A stretch of DNA of 46,059 bases from a virus. Shown one piece after another: positions 22,764 through 31,243 of this stretch. A program made the translations under genes and the position numbers. Where the stretch lies: IMG/VR virus record IMGVR_UViG_3300050015_000237, positions 1 through 46,059 of that record; one strand, given 5' to 3'. The stretch's first letter is position 1. Each line of letters opens with the position of its first letter. The notes beneath the pieces were generated by a model that did no database searches, was not told the DNA's origin, and saw nothing but the letters and a program-made list of their open reading frames with translations.

Positions 22764-22834
22764 AGTCCATACCGTGAGGCAGGGATATTATACAACAGTA
22801 TATTATCATCACAACCTGCTTTACTATATGGACT
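22764..22834 (+). promoter_or_regulatory. Nested inverted repeat upstream of tnpB
   Basis: Outer arms AGTCCATA/TATGGACT (22764-22771 and 22827-22834) enclose GCAGG/CCTGC and an AT-rich near-palindrome. It ends 8 bases before the tnpB ATG, so it could fold in the mRNA leader and limit TnpB synthesis. Confidence 0.45.
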
Positions 22835-22842
22835 TTTTGTAT

Positions 22843-23880
22843 ATGAAAACATTTCGCTTTAGATTAAAACCAAACAAGATACAAGAAGAAAAACTTGCAC
22901 AAAATTTCTGATGTGCGAGAATGATTTACAATCGGGGATTATGATTATCAAAAGAGAAATATCCTTGACGAGTGAACTTAGCAAACCAATTGAAAGAAAA
23001 GAAAAAAGAATTACCACGATTGAGAGATTGTTATTCACAAGTATTGCAACAATCATTGAAAAATTTAGATACAGCATTCCAAAGGTTCTTCAAAAAGAAA
23101 TCTAAGTATCCGAACTTCAAGAAGAAAAGTAATACACAATCAATGAGGTATCCACAATTTACAAGCATAACAGATACGCATATCAAACTACCAAAGATAT
23201 GAGAAATTAAATGTGTGTTCCATAGGGAATGCAAGGGTAAAATCAAATCAATGACTATCACTAAGACGGCTACTTGAAAATACTATGTGTCTATCCTCAC
23301 AGATTATACTGAACAGAAAACCAATGGTCAGTGAAGCGTAGGGATAGATGTAGGTATCAAAACATTTGCGGTATGTAGTGATGGACAACATTTTGAGAAC
23401 CCTAAGTACCTAAGGAAAGCAATGAGAAGACTAAAGAAACAACAAAGACGATTGAGCAGGAAACAAAAAGGTAGTGCAAACAAAACTAAACAAAGACTAA
23501 TTGTAGCAAGACTGCACGAGAAAGTATCAAATCAAAGACAAGACTTTCTCCATAAGACATCTACTATAATATCAAGACAATATGAAACCGTTTGTTTAGA
23601 AAAATTGAACATCAAGTGAATGCTTCAAAATCATTGTCTAGCACAATCAATATCAGATGTATGACGAGGTATGTTCAAGACAATGTTGCAATATAAGGCA
23701 ATAGTCAAAGAGATATGAACATTCCAGCCATCATCAAAAACTTGTAGTAATTGTTGAAACATAAAGAAAGAATTAAAACTATCAGACAGGACTTATCATT
23801 GCGAGGCTTGTTGAATGGATATGGATAGAGATTTGAATGCTTCTATCAATATCAAAGCAATGGCTACTGTGGAACTTTAG
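22843..23880 (+). CDS. tnpB: TnpB RNA-guided nuclease
   Basis: 345 aa, within the usual TnpB range. The N-terminus reads MKTFRFRLKPNKIQEEKLAQ. The RuvC-like active site is complete: D169 in SVGIDVGIKTFAV, E253 in CLEKLNIK and D-R-D-L-N-A at 328-333. The zinc finger is C301-x2-C304 and C320-x2-C323 (CSNCG, CEACG). About 16 glycines are TGA, including both knuckle glycines, so an active protein is made only in a UGA-Gly host. TnpB proteins cut DNA guided by omega RNA from the element's 3' end and help retain the element. It lies between holin and small genes. Confidence 0.93.
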
Positions 23881-24010
23881 AACTATATAGCAGTAGTGGT
23901 ATCGCAGGAAATGCGAGAACCGATAGGAAACTATCTACGCCTCTGGACAGTAAGTCAATAGACACTGGTTGAAGGAGGAAGCACAACCATCTTTAGTGGT
24001 TGTGTAGTTC
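23881..24010 (+). ncRNA. Probable omega RNA (reRNA) scaffold of TnpB
   Basis: The 130 bases between the tnpB stop and the right end fold well: CGCA-GGAAA-TGCG (23903-23915), GATAG-GAAA-CTATC (23922-23935, GNRA-type loop) and the right-end hairpin at 23982-24004. In related elements the guide RNA covers this region and its guide is the ~16-20 bases just outside the right end, here the beginning of the gene at 24016. The 5' limit probably lies inside tnpB. Inference from family knowledge and visible stems. Confidence 0.6.
23982..24004 (+). repeat. Right-end hairpin of tnpB element
   Basis: Perfect 8-bp stem CACAACCA/TGGTTGTG with loop TCTTTAG, identical to the loop of the left-end hairpin. Confidence 0.75.
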
Positions 24011-24015
24011 ACAGG

Positions 24016-24285
24016 ATGGCTAAATTGCTAAAGTACGTCTTTGTAGAGAGTAAGAGGGATAAGGGTGACTTCTATTGAGCCTTTACTGAATCTGATTATG
24101 CGAACCAGAAGGACACGATCAGAGCGACTAAAGAGGTAAGGAAAACAATCACTCTTGAAACAGCTCTAAAGATTCGTACACTCTTAGACGAGAAGAAACA
24201 TAAAGAGCTTATTTTACTTATAAAGTGAGAATTAGAAGATGTCCTCCACTGAGAGAAAGACAACGAAAACGAACAAGCGACTTAA
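24016..24285 (+). CDS. Small hypothetical protein beside tnpB
   Basis: 89 aa, helical and charged (MAKLLKYVFVESKRDKGDFY, TLETALKIRTLLDEKKHKEL). Its start codon lies about a dozen bases outside the IS right hairpin, so the transposon now supplies its leader and its 5' codons would serve as the omega RNA guide. Function unknown. Confidence 0.55.
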
Positions 24286-24433
24286 CTACCAAGCCACAGA
24301 TCAGAAGCGTGGAGAGTTATTAGAAGAGATGTACGAGATTGAGTGTTTTTTGGACTCCACAGACGATTCTAAAGAACTCAGAGAAATGAACTTGCGTTGG
24401 GAGAGATTAAATATAGAATTACAGAAATTATAG
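24239..24433 (+). CDS. Small hypothetical helical protein
   Basis: 64 aa, Glu/Arg/Lys-rich (QKRGELLEEMYEIECFLDST), overlapping the end of the previous gene by 47 bases in another frame. Ends TAG. Overlap and composition look genuine, but no family is recognised. Confidence 0.5.
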   Translation: MSSTERKTTKTNKRLNYQATDQKRGELLEEMYEIECFLDSTDDSKELREMNLRWERLNIELQKL

Positions 24434-24600
24434 ATCAGGTAGTATTGGTTTCTAACACTGGTACAAGCCTATAGATGGGGAATGTATTTTGGATAGAGCA
24501 TCCCTGAAACACCATGTGAAAATCATGGTACATCCGACACAGGTATACGATAAGCCAGTTAGATGGTGTATACCTGTGAATATATAAGAAGATTATAAAC
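24434..24600 (+). ncRNA. Structured RNA candidate, three hairpins
   Basis: This 206-base gap holds no convincing reading frame but folds: GGAT-AGAGC-ATCC (24491-24503), ACCATG-TGAAAAT-CATGGT (24511-24529) and a perfect 11-bp stem CACAGGTATAC/GTATACCTGTG with a 19-base loop (24538-24578). It is not a tRNA (no T-loop consensus). It could be a small RNA or a cis-acting leader for the gene at 24640. Confidence 0.5.
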
Positions 24601-24639
24601 ATAAGCATACGGCAACAAACCTTTTATTATTTTATTATT

Positions 24640-24972
24640 ATGAGGATGTTGATATTACAAAAAGACTACGTTATCGTAGAATTAAACAAAGACGCTGGTA
24701 CATGGAGTACCGAAGAATGAATGTGACCAAGATGGTGATTAGAATTTACCGTACAATGTAATGGTAAACTTAAGAAACACACAACTGGTTTCAATGTGAA
24801 AGACCTAAGACCCACCACTAAGGATGCACCTTGTAGTTCTAATATGTTTGATATTATGAATTACTACCCTATCTATGAGGCTATCCACTTATTGGAAAGT
24901 CTATGATACCAACTTACAACAGAGGAGATAATTCCTCAGATTGAAGCAGAACTTAAATGGACTGCTGAATAA
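24640..24972 (+). CDS. Hypothetical protein
   Basis: 110 aa, globular (MLILQKDYVIVELNKDAGTW, HLLESLGYQLTTEEIIPQIE). It lies downstream of the structured RNA and upstream of the peptidase. Four TGA glycines. Function unknown. Confidence 0.5.
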
Positions 24973-25025
24973 AGCGTACCGCCGTATGCTTATATGTATA
25001 GTTTTATCCCTTAAATACAAAACTC

Positions 25026-25118
25026 ATGTCAGATTTAGAAGAAGTTATTGCTGAAGAGACTCCAGTAGTAGAGTGAGAAGTTGTTCTTGATCCAGAAACG
25101 GAAATCGGGGCAGAATAA
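25026..25118 (+). CDS. Tiny acidic protein
   Basis: 30 aa, mostly Glu/Asp/Val (MSDLEEVIAEETPVVEGEVV), directly followed by a strong terminator hairpin. Function unknown; its short independent unit could suggest a regulatory or anti-host peptide. Confidence 0.45.
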
Positions 25119-25120
25119 GA

Positions 25121-25148
25121 CAGAAGGCTACTTCGGTAGCTTTTTTTA
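25121..25148 (+). terminator. Intrinsic terminator
   Basis: GGCTAC-TTCG-GTAGCT stem-loop with a UUCG-type tetraloop followed by TTTTTTT. This is the clearest rho-independent terminator in the window and separates the small genes from the peptidase gene. Confidence 0.8.
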
Positions 25149-25164
25149 TAATTTAACCCATAAA

Positions 25165-26130
25165 ATGACTAAATTTCCTTTATGAGCTTTAACTCACGAT
25201 GTTGCCTCTATGGATTTGAGGGACTTCAAAGTTGAGGATGTCTTACCTACACCAACACCAGCACAATTAACTAACCTGCCAAGCGTAATGAACTGGCTAG
25301 GGAATATCGGTTCTACACTCAATCAGGGAAATATCTGAAGTTGTACAGCATTAGGCACTACTCATGCTATGCAGATTATGAACGTAACTGAATGGGAAGC
25401 AGATGATAAACCAGATACTTCTGCTATGGTGAATAAACTGAAGAATGGGGACAATATATTAACATCTAACGATACCTGGAAAGACTTATGGATTAAGATG
25501 TGACATGATTTGATAAATGAGTGATGATGAGATTATGTAGAACACGCTATAGATACTCTACACCAGAAATGAGAACTATGAAAGAACATATTTTGAGAGA
25601 AATATCTATATAAATGTGATGGATATGCTTATTATACCATAGATACTACTCCTACAGGTATACAGCAGTTAAAATTCCAACTGAGCCAATCACCACTGGT
25701 TTTTATAATGAATTGAGGTGATACATTGTGGAACTCAATGGAGGAATGAGAAGTGGTGATGCAAGTTAATACATGATGGAATGGGTGACATTGTATCTGT
25801 TTATGCTGACGAGACCAGACTTGATTCCTATTCCTTAATTCATGGACACCCAATAGCTGAAGTTTATGTATGTTCCACATGAGCTACGATATATTCAACC
25901 AGATGGTAGCACAGCATTCTATTAACTGGAGATGCTGGCGTTTGTTTGACACTCAGGATAGTATTGTCGACCTCAATAAGCATCTAGCTAAAGTTCAAGC
26001 CATGCAATGTTTGAGAGACCTAAAAAAATTATATTCAATAGCTACACCTGCAGTTCAGCACAAGATGGACTCATGGCAAGTAGGGAAGTATTTTGAATGA
26101 GTCTATTGATTTACTGATACAGATCTGTAA
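25165..26130 (+). CDS. Papain-like cysteine peptidase
   Basis: 321 aa. All papain-family (C1) active-site parts are visible: oxyanion Q54 and nucleophile C60 in NQGNIGSCTALGTTHAM, H209 in NGGHCICLCG, and N225 in FLFLNSWTPNSG. Spacing from Cys to His (about 150 aa) fits the family. TGA encodes the Gly just before S59 and C60, and three in a row give GGG at INEGGGDYVEHAI. No signal peptide is seen, so it acts in the cytosol or is released by the holins. It could cut host cell-wall peptide links, a surface protein or a virion protein; substrate unknown. Confidence 0.8.
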
Positions 26131-26229
26131 GATACAGATATATGGTTTCGGTAGCTCCGAGTAAAAGCTAGTGGTGTGGTAAGGACATTACTAGCTTCCC
26201 AAAGAATCTTTATACCTTACCTATTAAAA
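26131..26229 (+). terminator. Hairpin after peptidase gene
   Basis: An 8-bp perfect stem AAGCTAGT/ACTAGCTT (26165-26172 and 26190-26197) with a 17-base loop follows the peptidase. No T run follows at once, so it may be a processing or stability element rather than a terminator. Confidence 0.4.
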
Positions 26230-26307
26230 ATGAAAAAATGAAGTAAAATGACCGATATACATAGATTACAAGCCAAGCTCACATGGATATTAAATGAGTT
26301 GAAATAA
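26230..26307 (+). CDS. Tiny basic peptide
   Basis: 25 aa (MKKGSKMTDIHRLQAKLTWI), with an AT-rich leader like the surrounding genes. Too short for assignment. Confidence 0.3.
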
Positions 26308-26371
26308 GATCAAGAATCAATAATCATGGGATGCAACTTCGCTTTTGCAGGCAGTTGTGTGATTATAGAAT

Positions 26372-26408
26372 AAAAAGCAGAAGGAGTCCATCGTTAGGTG
26401 GGCTTTTT
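26372..26408 (+). terminator. Terminator-like hairpin
   Basis: AAAAAGC at 26372-26378 pairs with GCTTTTT at 26402-26408, with CCA/TGG inside; the 3' arm itself is a T run, as in a bidirectional terminator. It precedes the structured RNA region. Confidence 0.55.
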
Positions 26409-26430
26409 CTGTAAATAGCAACGTGAAGTG

Positions 26431-26600
26431 ATGGTTGGATGTCGATTTATGTCGTTTTTATTTGCAATTCCAGAAAAAATCCGTATCATCCAACTGATCC
26501 GACTAGCCGCACCTTTTTTTAAGAGCCTATTTATCGGCAGCCCGTCTAAGAGTGCAGCAATGTGTTCGGATCAACGGGTTGTCTATAAATAGGTTTTTAT
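26431..26600 (+). ncRNA. Structured RNA candidate with possible pseudoknot
   Basis: Stem 1 pairs GGTTGGATG (26433-26441) with CATCCAAC (26487-26494). Stem 2 is about 24 bp: 26521-26545 against 26574-26598, with the cores CCTATTTAT/ATAAATAGG and GGCAGCCCGT/ACGGGTTGTC, ending in TTTTTATTT. The base TGATCCGA (26495-26502) is perfectly complementary to TCGGATCA (26566-26573) in the loop of stem 2, which would make a pseudoknot. The region is more GC-rich than its neighbours and holds no credible gene. It could be a stand-alone small RNA ending in its own terminator. Confidence 0.55.
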
Positions 26601-26619
26601 TTACTCTAACAATTTTATA

Positions 26620-26769
26620 ATGTGGATTTCTATTCCAGTCCTGATGATTATCATCCTATGTTGTATCTCTAAGGACTTCTTGAATATCATTATTTGATTG
26701 GGTATTCTTTACTGAATTGGATGGTTGTTGTTCCGACTTGTTATAATTATTATATCATTATTCCAATAA
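26620..26769 (+). CDS. Small membrane protein
   Basis: 49 aa with two hydrophobic stretches (VLMIIILCCISKDF and LGILYGIGWLLFRLVIIII). It is the first gene after the structured RNA, in the early-type region. Function unknown. Confidence 0.5.
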
Positions 26770-26797
26770 AGTGGGCTTTTTATTTTACTCTAGTAGT

Positions 26798-27475
26798 ATG
26801 AAAAACAATACAAACTATTTCAGCCACGATTGTAATGCTAGGGAAGACGAAAAGATATTACAATTGAGGTGAAAATATAAATGGGAATGATATGGTATAT
26901 GGCGATTAGTAGTTGAGAAGCTGTCAGAAGCAACAAATTATAAGTTATTACTAACTAATAAGTGAGTTATAAGTGACTTATATCTAGCTAATAAAGAAGT
27001 TATAGAATACTTATTTGAGATTTGATTATTGATAGAAGACGGAATTTCCTTTTGGTCGCCTAGTCTTTTAAAGAGAATGGAGATGAAAAATGGTATAAAA
27101 ATAGCACAAAGTGAATGAGGTAAAGATGGTATGAAGAAAAGACGATGAAAACACAGATCAAAAGCCAAATCGGATAAGTCACTTATAACAAGTAAAGTAA
27201 AGGAAAGTAAAGTAAAGGAAATAAAAGAAGAAGATTATAATAATAATTTTGTAGAATTTTGGGATTTATATAATAGAAAGATCTGAGATAAAAATGACTG
27301 TATAAGAAAATGGAATAATCTTAAACAAGAAGAAAGGGATAAGATTATGAAAATCCTCCCCGACTGGATAGCTCAGTTTTCTGACAAACAATACCAGCCC
27401 CACCCGACCACCTTTTTGAACCAGAAGCGTTGGAATGATGAAATAAAGTCCCAGAAAAAGATTTTTATTATGTAA
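26798..27475 (+). CDS. Replication-initiator-like protein (DUF4373-type N-terminus)
   Basis: 225 aa. The N-terminus reads NYFSHDCNAREDEKILQLRG then YKWEGYGIWRLVVEKLSEAT, the pattern of DUF4373/Lin1244-type winged-helix domains found in phage replication proteins. A Lys-rich linker (KKRRGKHRSKAKSDKS) leads to a C-terminal domain VEFWDLYNRKIGDKNDCIRK, then HPTTFLNQKRWNDEI, also typical of these proteins. No helicase or polymerase is encoded nearby, so it likely recruits host replication enzymes to the origin. Confidence 0.65.
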
Positions 27476-27484
27476 ACAACTATC

Positions 27485-27808
27485 ATGCGGAAACCAAACG
27501 AGGCAACTATTAAGACAAACGAGGACAAGATGAAGCAAGAAATTGATGCTTGTATTTATAGGGCTATGGACAAAATTGATAATTGAAATTTTAGTGAAGT
27601 TAAGGCTATGCTAAAAATTCTAAGGAAAATTCGTTTGGAATGAGAAAATATCTTAACCGTTGGAGTGGGATATAAAACTGATAGTAGACAGTATAAAGTC
27701 CAAACCACATGAGTATTCCAACTTTCAGATATAAACCACCCTAATCTTTATGAAAAATATAAGACATTCCCTATGGTTGAATGATCCAATGGTGCTTTAA
27801 TTTATTAA
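27485..27808 (+). CDS. Hypothetical early protein
   Basis: 107 aa, starting nine bases after the initiator gene. Helical N-terminal half (MKQEIDACIYRAMDKIDNGN) and a beta-type second half (ENILTVGVGYKTDSRQYKVQ). Probably co-transcribed with the initiator; function unknown. Confidence 0.5.
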
Positions 27809-27816
27809 ACTTACTA

Positions 27817-27960
27817 ATGGAAATCCTACTCCAGCACAATAAGCGATACCTAGTAGAAGTGAACTGACGCAAGGGTTGGATCTACTGCAAGACCATAAAG
27901 AAGATGATAAATTTACTCACTTACTGGAACTATGATGCTGGAATTAAAAGAACTACTTAA
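27817..27960 (+). CDS. Small hypothetical protein
   Basis: 47 aa, basic (MEILLQHNKRYLVEVNGRKG), overlapping the start of the methyltransferase gene by 29 bases. Function unknown. Confidence 0.4.
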
Positions 27961-29236
27961 TAAAGTGATCTGCGGGGACTGCTTATCTGTAATGCGTGGA
28001 CTACCTGATGGAAGTATAAAGTTGATATACATAGACCCGCCGTTTGGATTCAAATGAGATGAAAAATTTGGTATGCCTAAATGGAAAGACACGAACAACA
28101 AATCTGATTGTAAACTAATAGACCAATTCAATATAAAAGATTGAGATAAAAGCTATTTACATTTTATGTATAATAGACTTGTAAGAATGAGAGAGCTTTT
28201 GTCGGATGACGGAAGTATTTACTTACATTGTGATTGGCATAAAAATCATCACATAAGATGTTTGATGGACGAAGTATTTGGTGAAGATAATTTTATAAAT
28301 GAAATAGTATGGTGATACCATACAGGGATGAGAGTGAAGACATATTTTAATCGTAAACACGATACATTACTTGTATATTGAAAGACCAAGCAATTTGTAT
28401 TTAATGCACAATATGAAGAGAGGATTTATCCATTCAAACCATCTATGCAAAGTGATGGAGGGGCAAGCATTGAAGAAATAATGAATAAAGATTGAGTTCC
28501 CACGGGGATATTCAAATCAAATCTTTTGTGTAGAGATGTATGGGATATATCCCAAGTATTTAATATGAGCAATGAATATTCAGCATATCCGACGCAGAAG
28601 CCCGAAGCCTTATTGGAAAGGGTAATCAAAGCCAGTAGTAATCCCTGAGATATAGTTATGGATTGTTTTATGGGAAGTGGGACTACTTGTGCAGTAGCTC
28701 AAAAACTTGGTAGAAGATGGATAGGTTGTGATATAAATCAGAATGCGGTGGATATTGCCAGTAAAAGATTAAGAAACATACCACATACAAGTATTATCGG
28801 AAATACCGAAAATAGGGTAAAAAAAGCGGAGACAAGCACAAATTCAAGTAGATCGGGGATTTCCCAATCTACTACGAAAACCTTTGTCAAACCTACAAAC
28901 TTTGATATAGAATGATATACAAAAGAAGAAGAGGAAATCATAAAGAATGCGTGAATTAGCGATAAACAACATATTTCTTATGTAAGAAAATTGTGCGAAG
29001 GAGTAATAGATGTTTGTTTGAATAATTGATTTTGCTATCCATTATTATTATCTGAATTTTTAGAACGAGGAAAGTTTATAAATAAAAGATGATATAGTAT
29101 TAGAAGATGTTGATTATGTGATAATAATTGCATAGAGCATAAAGATAATCCTAATCCAGTATGTTTTGAATGCAAATGATACCACGATTATATTTTAGAC
29201 AAAGTGGATTATGTATGTTGAGTTAAGAAAGACTAA
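27932..29236 (+). CDS. DNA methyltransferase 1 (beta-class, adenine-N6 or cytosine-N4)
   Basis: 434 aa. Motif IV is DPPFGF at residue 35 and motif I is [12 protein letters not shown] at residue 246, the reversed order of beta-class amino-methyltransferases. [15 protein letters not shown] precedes motif I as usual. After residue ~330 comes an extra domain with many cysteines ([26 protein letters not shown]), perhaps zinc-binding and used for DNA recognition. No partner restriction gene is present, so it likely protects phage DNA from host restriction. Confidence 0.88.
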
Positions 29237-29302
29237 AGCACACGACAGTAAGTTTATTTTAGCCTGCTATGCCAGTATAACCTTTTATATTTTAAACTTA
29301 TA

Positions 29303-30043
29303 ATGAACTTAGAAGAATTTAAGAATCAGATTATACAAGGGGATTGCTTGATTGAAATGCAGAAGATACCTGATAAGAGTATTGATATGATACTTTGTGA
29401 TTTACCTTATGGAACTACTGCTTGTTCTTGGGATGTTGTTATTCCTTTTGAGCCATTGTGGGAAGCATATAAAAGAATAATCAAAGACAACGGGGCAATA
29501 GTTTTAACAGCAAGTCAACCATTTACAAGTGCCTTAGTTATGAGTAATCTTGATATGTTTAAGTATGAAATGGTATGGTATAAAGATAGACCAACTTGAT
29601 TATTTACAGCAAAAATACAGCCAATGAAATATCACGAAAATATATTAGTATTTGGAAATTGAAAATTATGTTATAACCCACAAATGCGAAGAGGAAATAA
29701 AAATAATAGTGTTTGAAAATGAATAAGCAAATCAGACCATTATGATTTACCAATACTAACAGATAGAAAAGATAGTGATATGAAATATCCAAAGAGTATA
29801 TTAGAATTCAAAAGAGAACATCCACCAATACATCCAACTCAAAAACCAGTAGCACTATTTGAGTATCTTATCAAAACTTATACAAATGAAGGAGATTTAG
29901 TTTTAGATAATTGTATAGGTTCAGGAACAACAGCCGTAGCTTGTAAAGAATTATGAAGAAACTTTATAGGTATAGACCTGAGCCAAGAATATGTAGATAT
30001 AGCAAACGAAAGACTAAAACATACTACAATATCTTTATTTTAA
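29303..30043 (+). CDS. DNA methyltransferase 2
   Basis: 246 aa. Motif IV is [12 protein letters not shown] near residue 33, then [18 protein letters not shown] and [18 protein letters not shown] (motif I) near residue 210, ending [16 protein letters not shown]. The DLPYG and W-D pattern is common in adenine-N6 enzymes of phages. The C-terminal ~25 residues closely match those of methyltransferase 3 at 37979. It contains five or so TGA glycines. Confidence 0.88.
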
Positions 30044-30052
30044 CCTAACCCG

Positions 30053-30232
30053 ATGTGAAGACACCTAAAGGACAGATTCCCTGAGACCATGAACTATGTA
30101 ATAGTTGAGAGATGAGAGAGCCACTCGTGTTGTTATATCAGGCAAGACCTTTTATATTGAGATTTGAGAGATGCCAAACAAAAAGAACCATCAGAACAAG
30201 AAGAATTGTGAGATGGCGAAGACCATAGCTAA
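30053..30232 (+). CDS. Small hypothetical protein
   Basis: 59 aa, charged (MNYVIVERGESHSCCYIRQD, ending in an acidic tail), overlapping the next gene by 62 bases. Function unknown. Confidence 0.45.
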
Positions 30233-30569
30233 AAGGAGGGACAAATATATCTGCCAAAGATGTGGCTCAAACAAGAATATCCACTGAAGCCATATAATCT
30301 GTGAGAAGCGTGACCATAGACTGGCGTGTGATCCAGAGAATATAATAGCACTTTGCTATTCCTGCCATTTCTTTTTCCGACATAAGCATCCAATAGAGGC
30401 AGCGAAACGACTGGATAGTAAGTTTCCATGACTGGCTGATAGACTATGGGCAAAATTCATAGAGAACCAGTCAAGGGGGAGTATTCCATTGATCCGAGTA
30501 GAAGAGCAGACCGAATCCCTAAAGAGTCAACTAGCAATTTCAGTAGGTAGTAATAGGCAAAAAGTATAA
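30171..30569 (+). CDS. HNH protein (NinG-like)
   Basis: 132 aa. A basic N-terminus, then YICQRCGSNKNIHGSHIICE, RDHRLACDPENIIALCYSCH and FFRHKHP form a compact HNH fold with two zinc knuckles. It resembles NinG/Rap-type and other phage HNH proteins that act in recombination rather than homing. It begins inside the preceding gene. Confidence 0.75.
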
Positions 30570-30594
30570 AAAACACAAAATATATAAAAAAGGC

Positions 30595-30622
30595 TTGCAA
30601 TTTATACAAAAACCCTTATACT
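30595..30622 (+). promoter_or_regulatory. Sigma70-type promoter
   Basis: TTGCAA, 16 bases, TATACT, in a 172-base gene-free stretch after an HNH gene. It would drive the run of small genes from 30743. Confidence 0.65.
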
Positions 30623-30665
30623 TGATACTGACGGATGAGATACAGTCGACCACCACGACATTAAA

Positions 30666-30723
30666 AAAGGTGTTTGATCTTGTCCCTAATACGATACCTT
30701 CAAGCGACAACCAGTACACCTTT
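30666..30723 (+). promoter_or_regulatory. Leader hairpin downstream of promoter
   Basis: AAAGGTGT (30666-30673) and ACACCTTT (30716-30723) form a perfect 8-bp stem in the leader between the promoter at 30595 and the gene at 30743. The rest of this gap shows only a possible 20-codon GTG frame. Confidence 0.4.
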
Positions 30724-30742
30724 ACATCTTAAACCACCTTGA

Positions 30743-30955
30743 ATGCACTGTGCAGACGAAAACGATGGTAAACTATCAGACTGTTGCTGAGCAAAGATCA
30801 GATTAGACAGATGCTCGGACTGTAAAGAATTTTGCTCTCCAGAAGACACTAGAGATTATGATCTTGAGTTAGAAGAGCGTAAGATTAGAGCATCGGAATA
30901 CGAAGACGAGAAAGTAAAAGAGTTTTTAGAATCTGAATGAATTTGAGATGTCTAA
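30743..30955 (+). CDS. Small zinc-binding protein
   Basis: 70 aa. The N-terminus has CC and CxxC pairs (SDCCGAKIRLDRCSDCKEFC), followed by an acidic helix. It looks like a small zinc ribbon, perhaps an inhibitor or adaptor of a host protein. Confidence 0.55.
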
Positions 30956-31133
30956 GAAAGTTAGATTCCATCAGGATTATCCAGAGTGATACAACCCCGA
31001 TTGGGATGTTAAGAGGAAAATTGAGTTTTTAAGAGGAATGCTGCCACCAGCAGAGCCAAAGAGTAGACTGATCAAGGTAAATGGTGAGTGGGTTTTAGAA
31101 GTTAAAACAAACAGATGAAGCGACTCGGAGTAA
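30948..31133 (+). CDS. Small hypothetical protein
   Basis: 61 aa (MSKKVRFHQDYPEGYNPDWD) overlapping the previous gene by 8 bases. Function unknown. Confidence 0.45.
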
Positions 31134-31219
31134 TCCTAATTCTAATACTTTGTTTTGTACGACCTCCTTTGCTGTTTCTATTGGTCTTATGGATAGCAAT
31201 TTGCCTAATATCTAACTAA
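31115..31219 (+). CDS. Single-span membrane peptide
   Basis: 34 aa, almost all hydrophobic (LGVILILILCFVRPPLLFLL), overlapping the previous gene by 19 bases. Function unknown. Confidence 0.45.
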   Translation: MKRLGVILILILCFVRPPLLFLLVLWIAICLISN

Positions 31220-31243
31220 GTTTTATACTTAAATTTACATAAA

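Larger units (their letters stand above)
22653..24010 (+). mobile_element. IS605/IS1341-type tnpB element (no tnpA)
   Basis: The element is bounded by two subterminal hairpins with the same 7-base loop TCTTTAG: CACAATGG/CCGTTGTG (22655-22677, one G-T pair) and CACAACCA/TGGTTGTG (23982-24004, perfect). Such imperfect palindromes at both ends are the single-strand recognition sites of TnpA Y1 transposases. No tnpA is present, so this is a tnpB-only element that needs a transposase in trans. The exact borders and the target motif cannot be fixed from one copy. Confidence 0.75.

Noticed and set aside
24434-24600. tRNA gene
   Set aside because: No T-loop consensus, no 7-bp acceptor stem and no cloverleaf spacing.
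26326-26373. 15-codon frame MGCNFAFAGSCVIIE
   Set aside because: Too short, and it runs into a terminator-like hairpin; no supporting signal.
26431-26589. 53-codon frame starting MVGCRFMSF
   Set aside because: It coincides exactly with the long stems of the structured RNA and has no leader typical of genes here.
30671-30733. 20-codon GTG leader-peptide frame
   Set aside because: Possible but unsupported; it lies within a leader hairpin and has no regulatory codon run.
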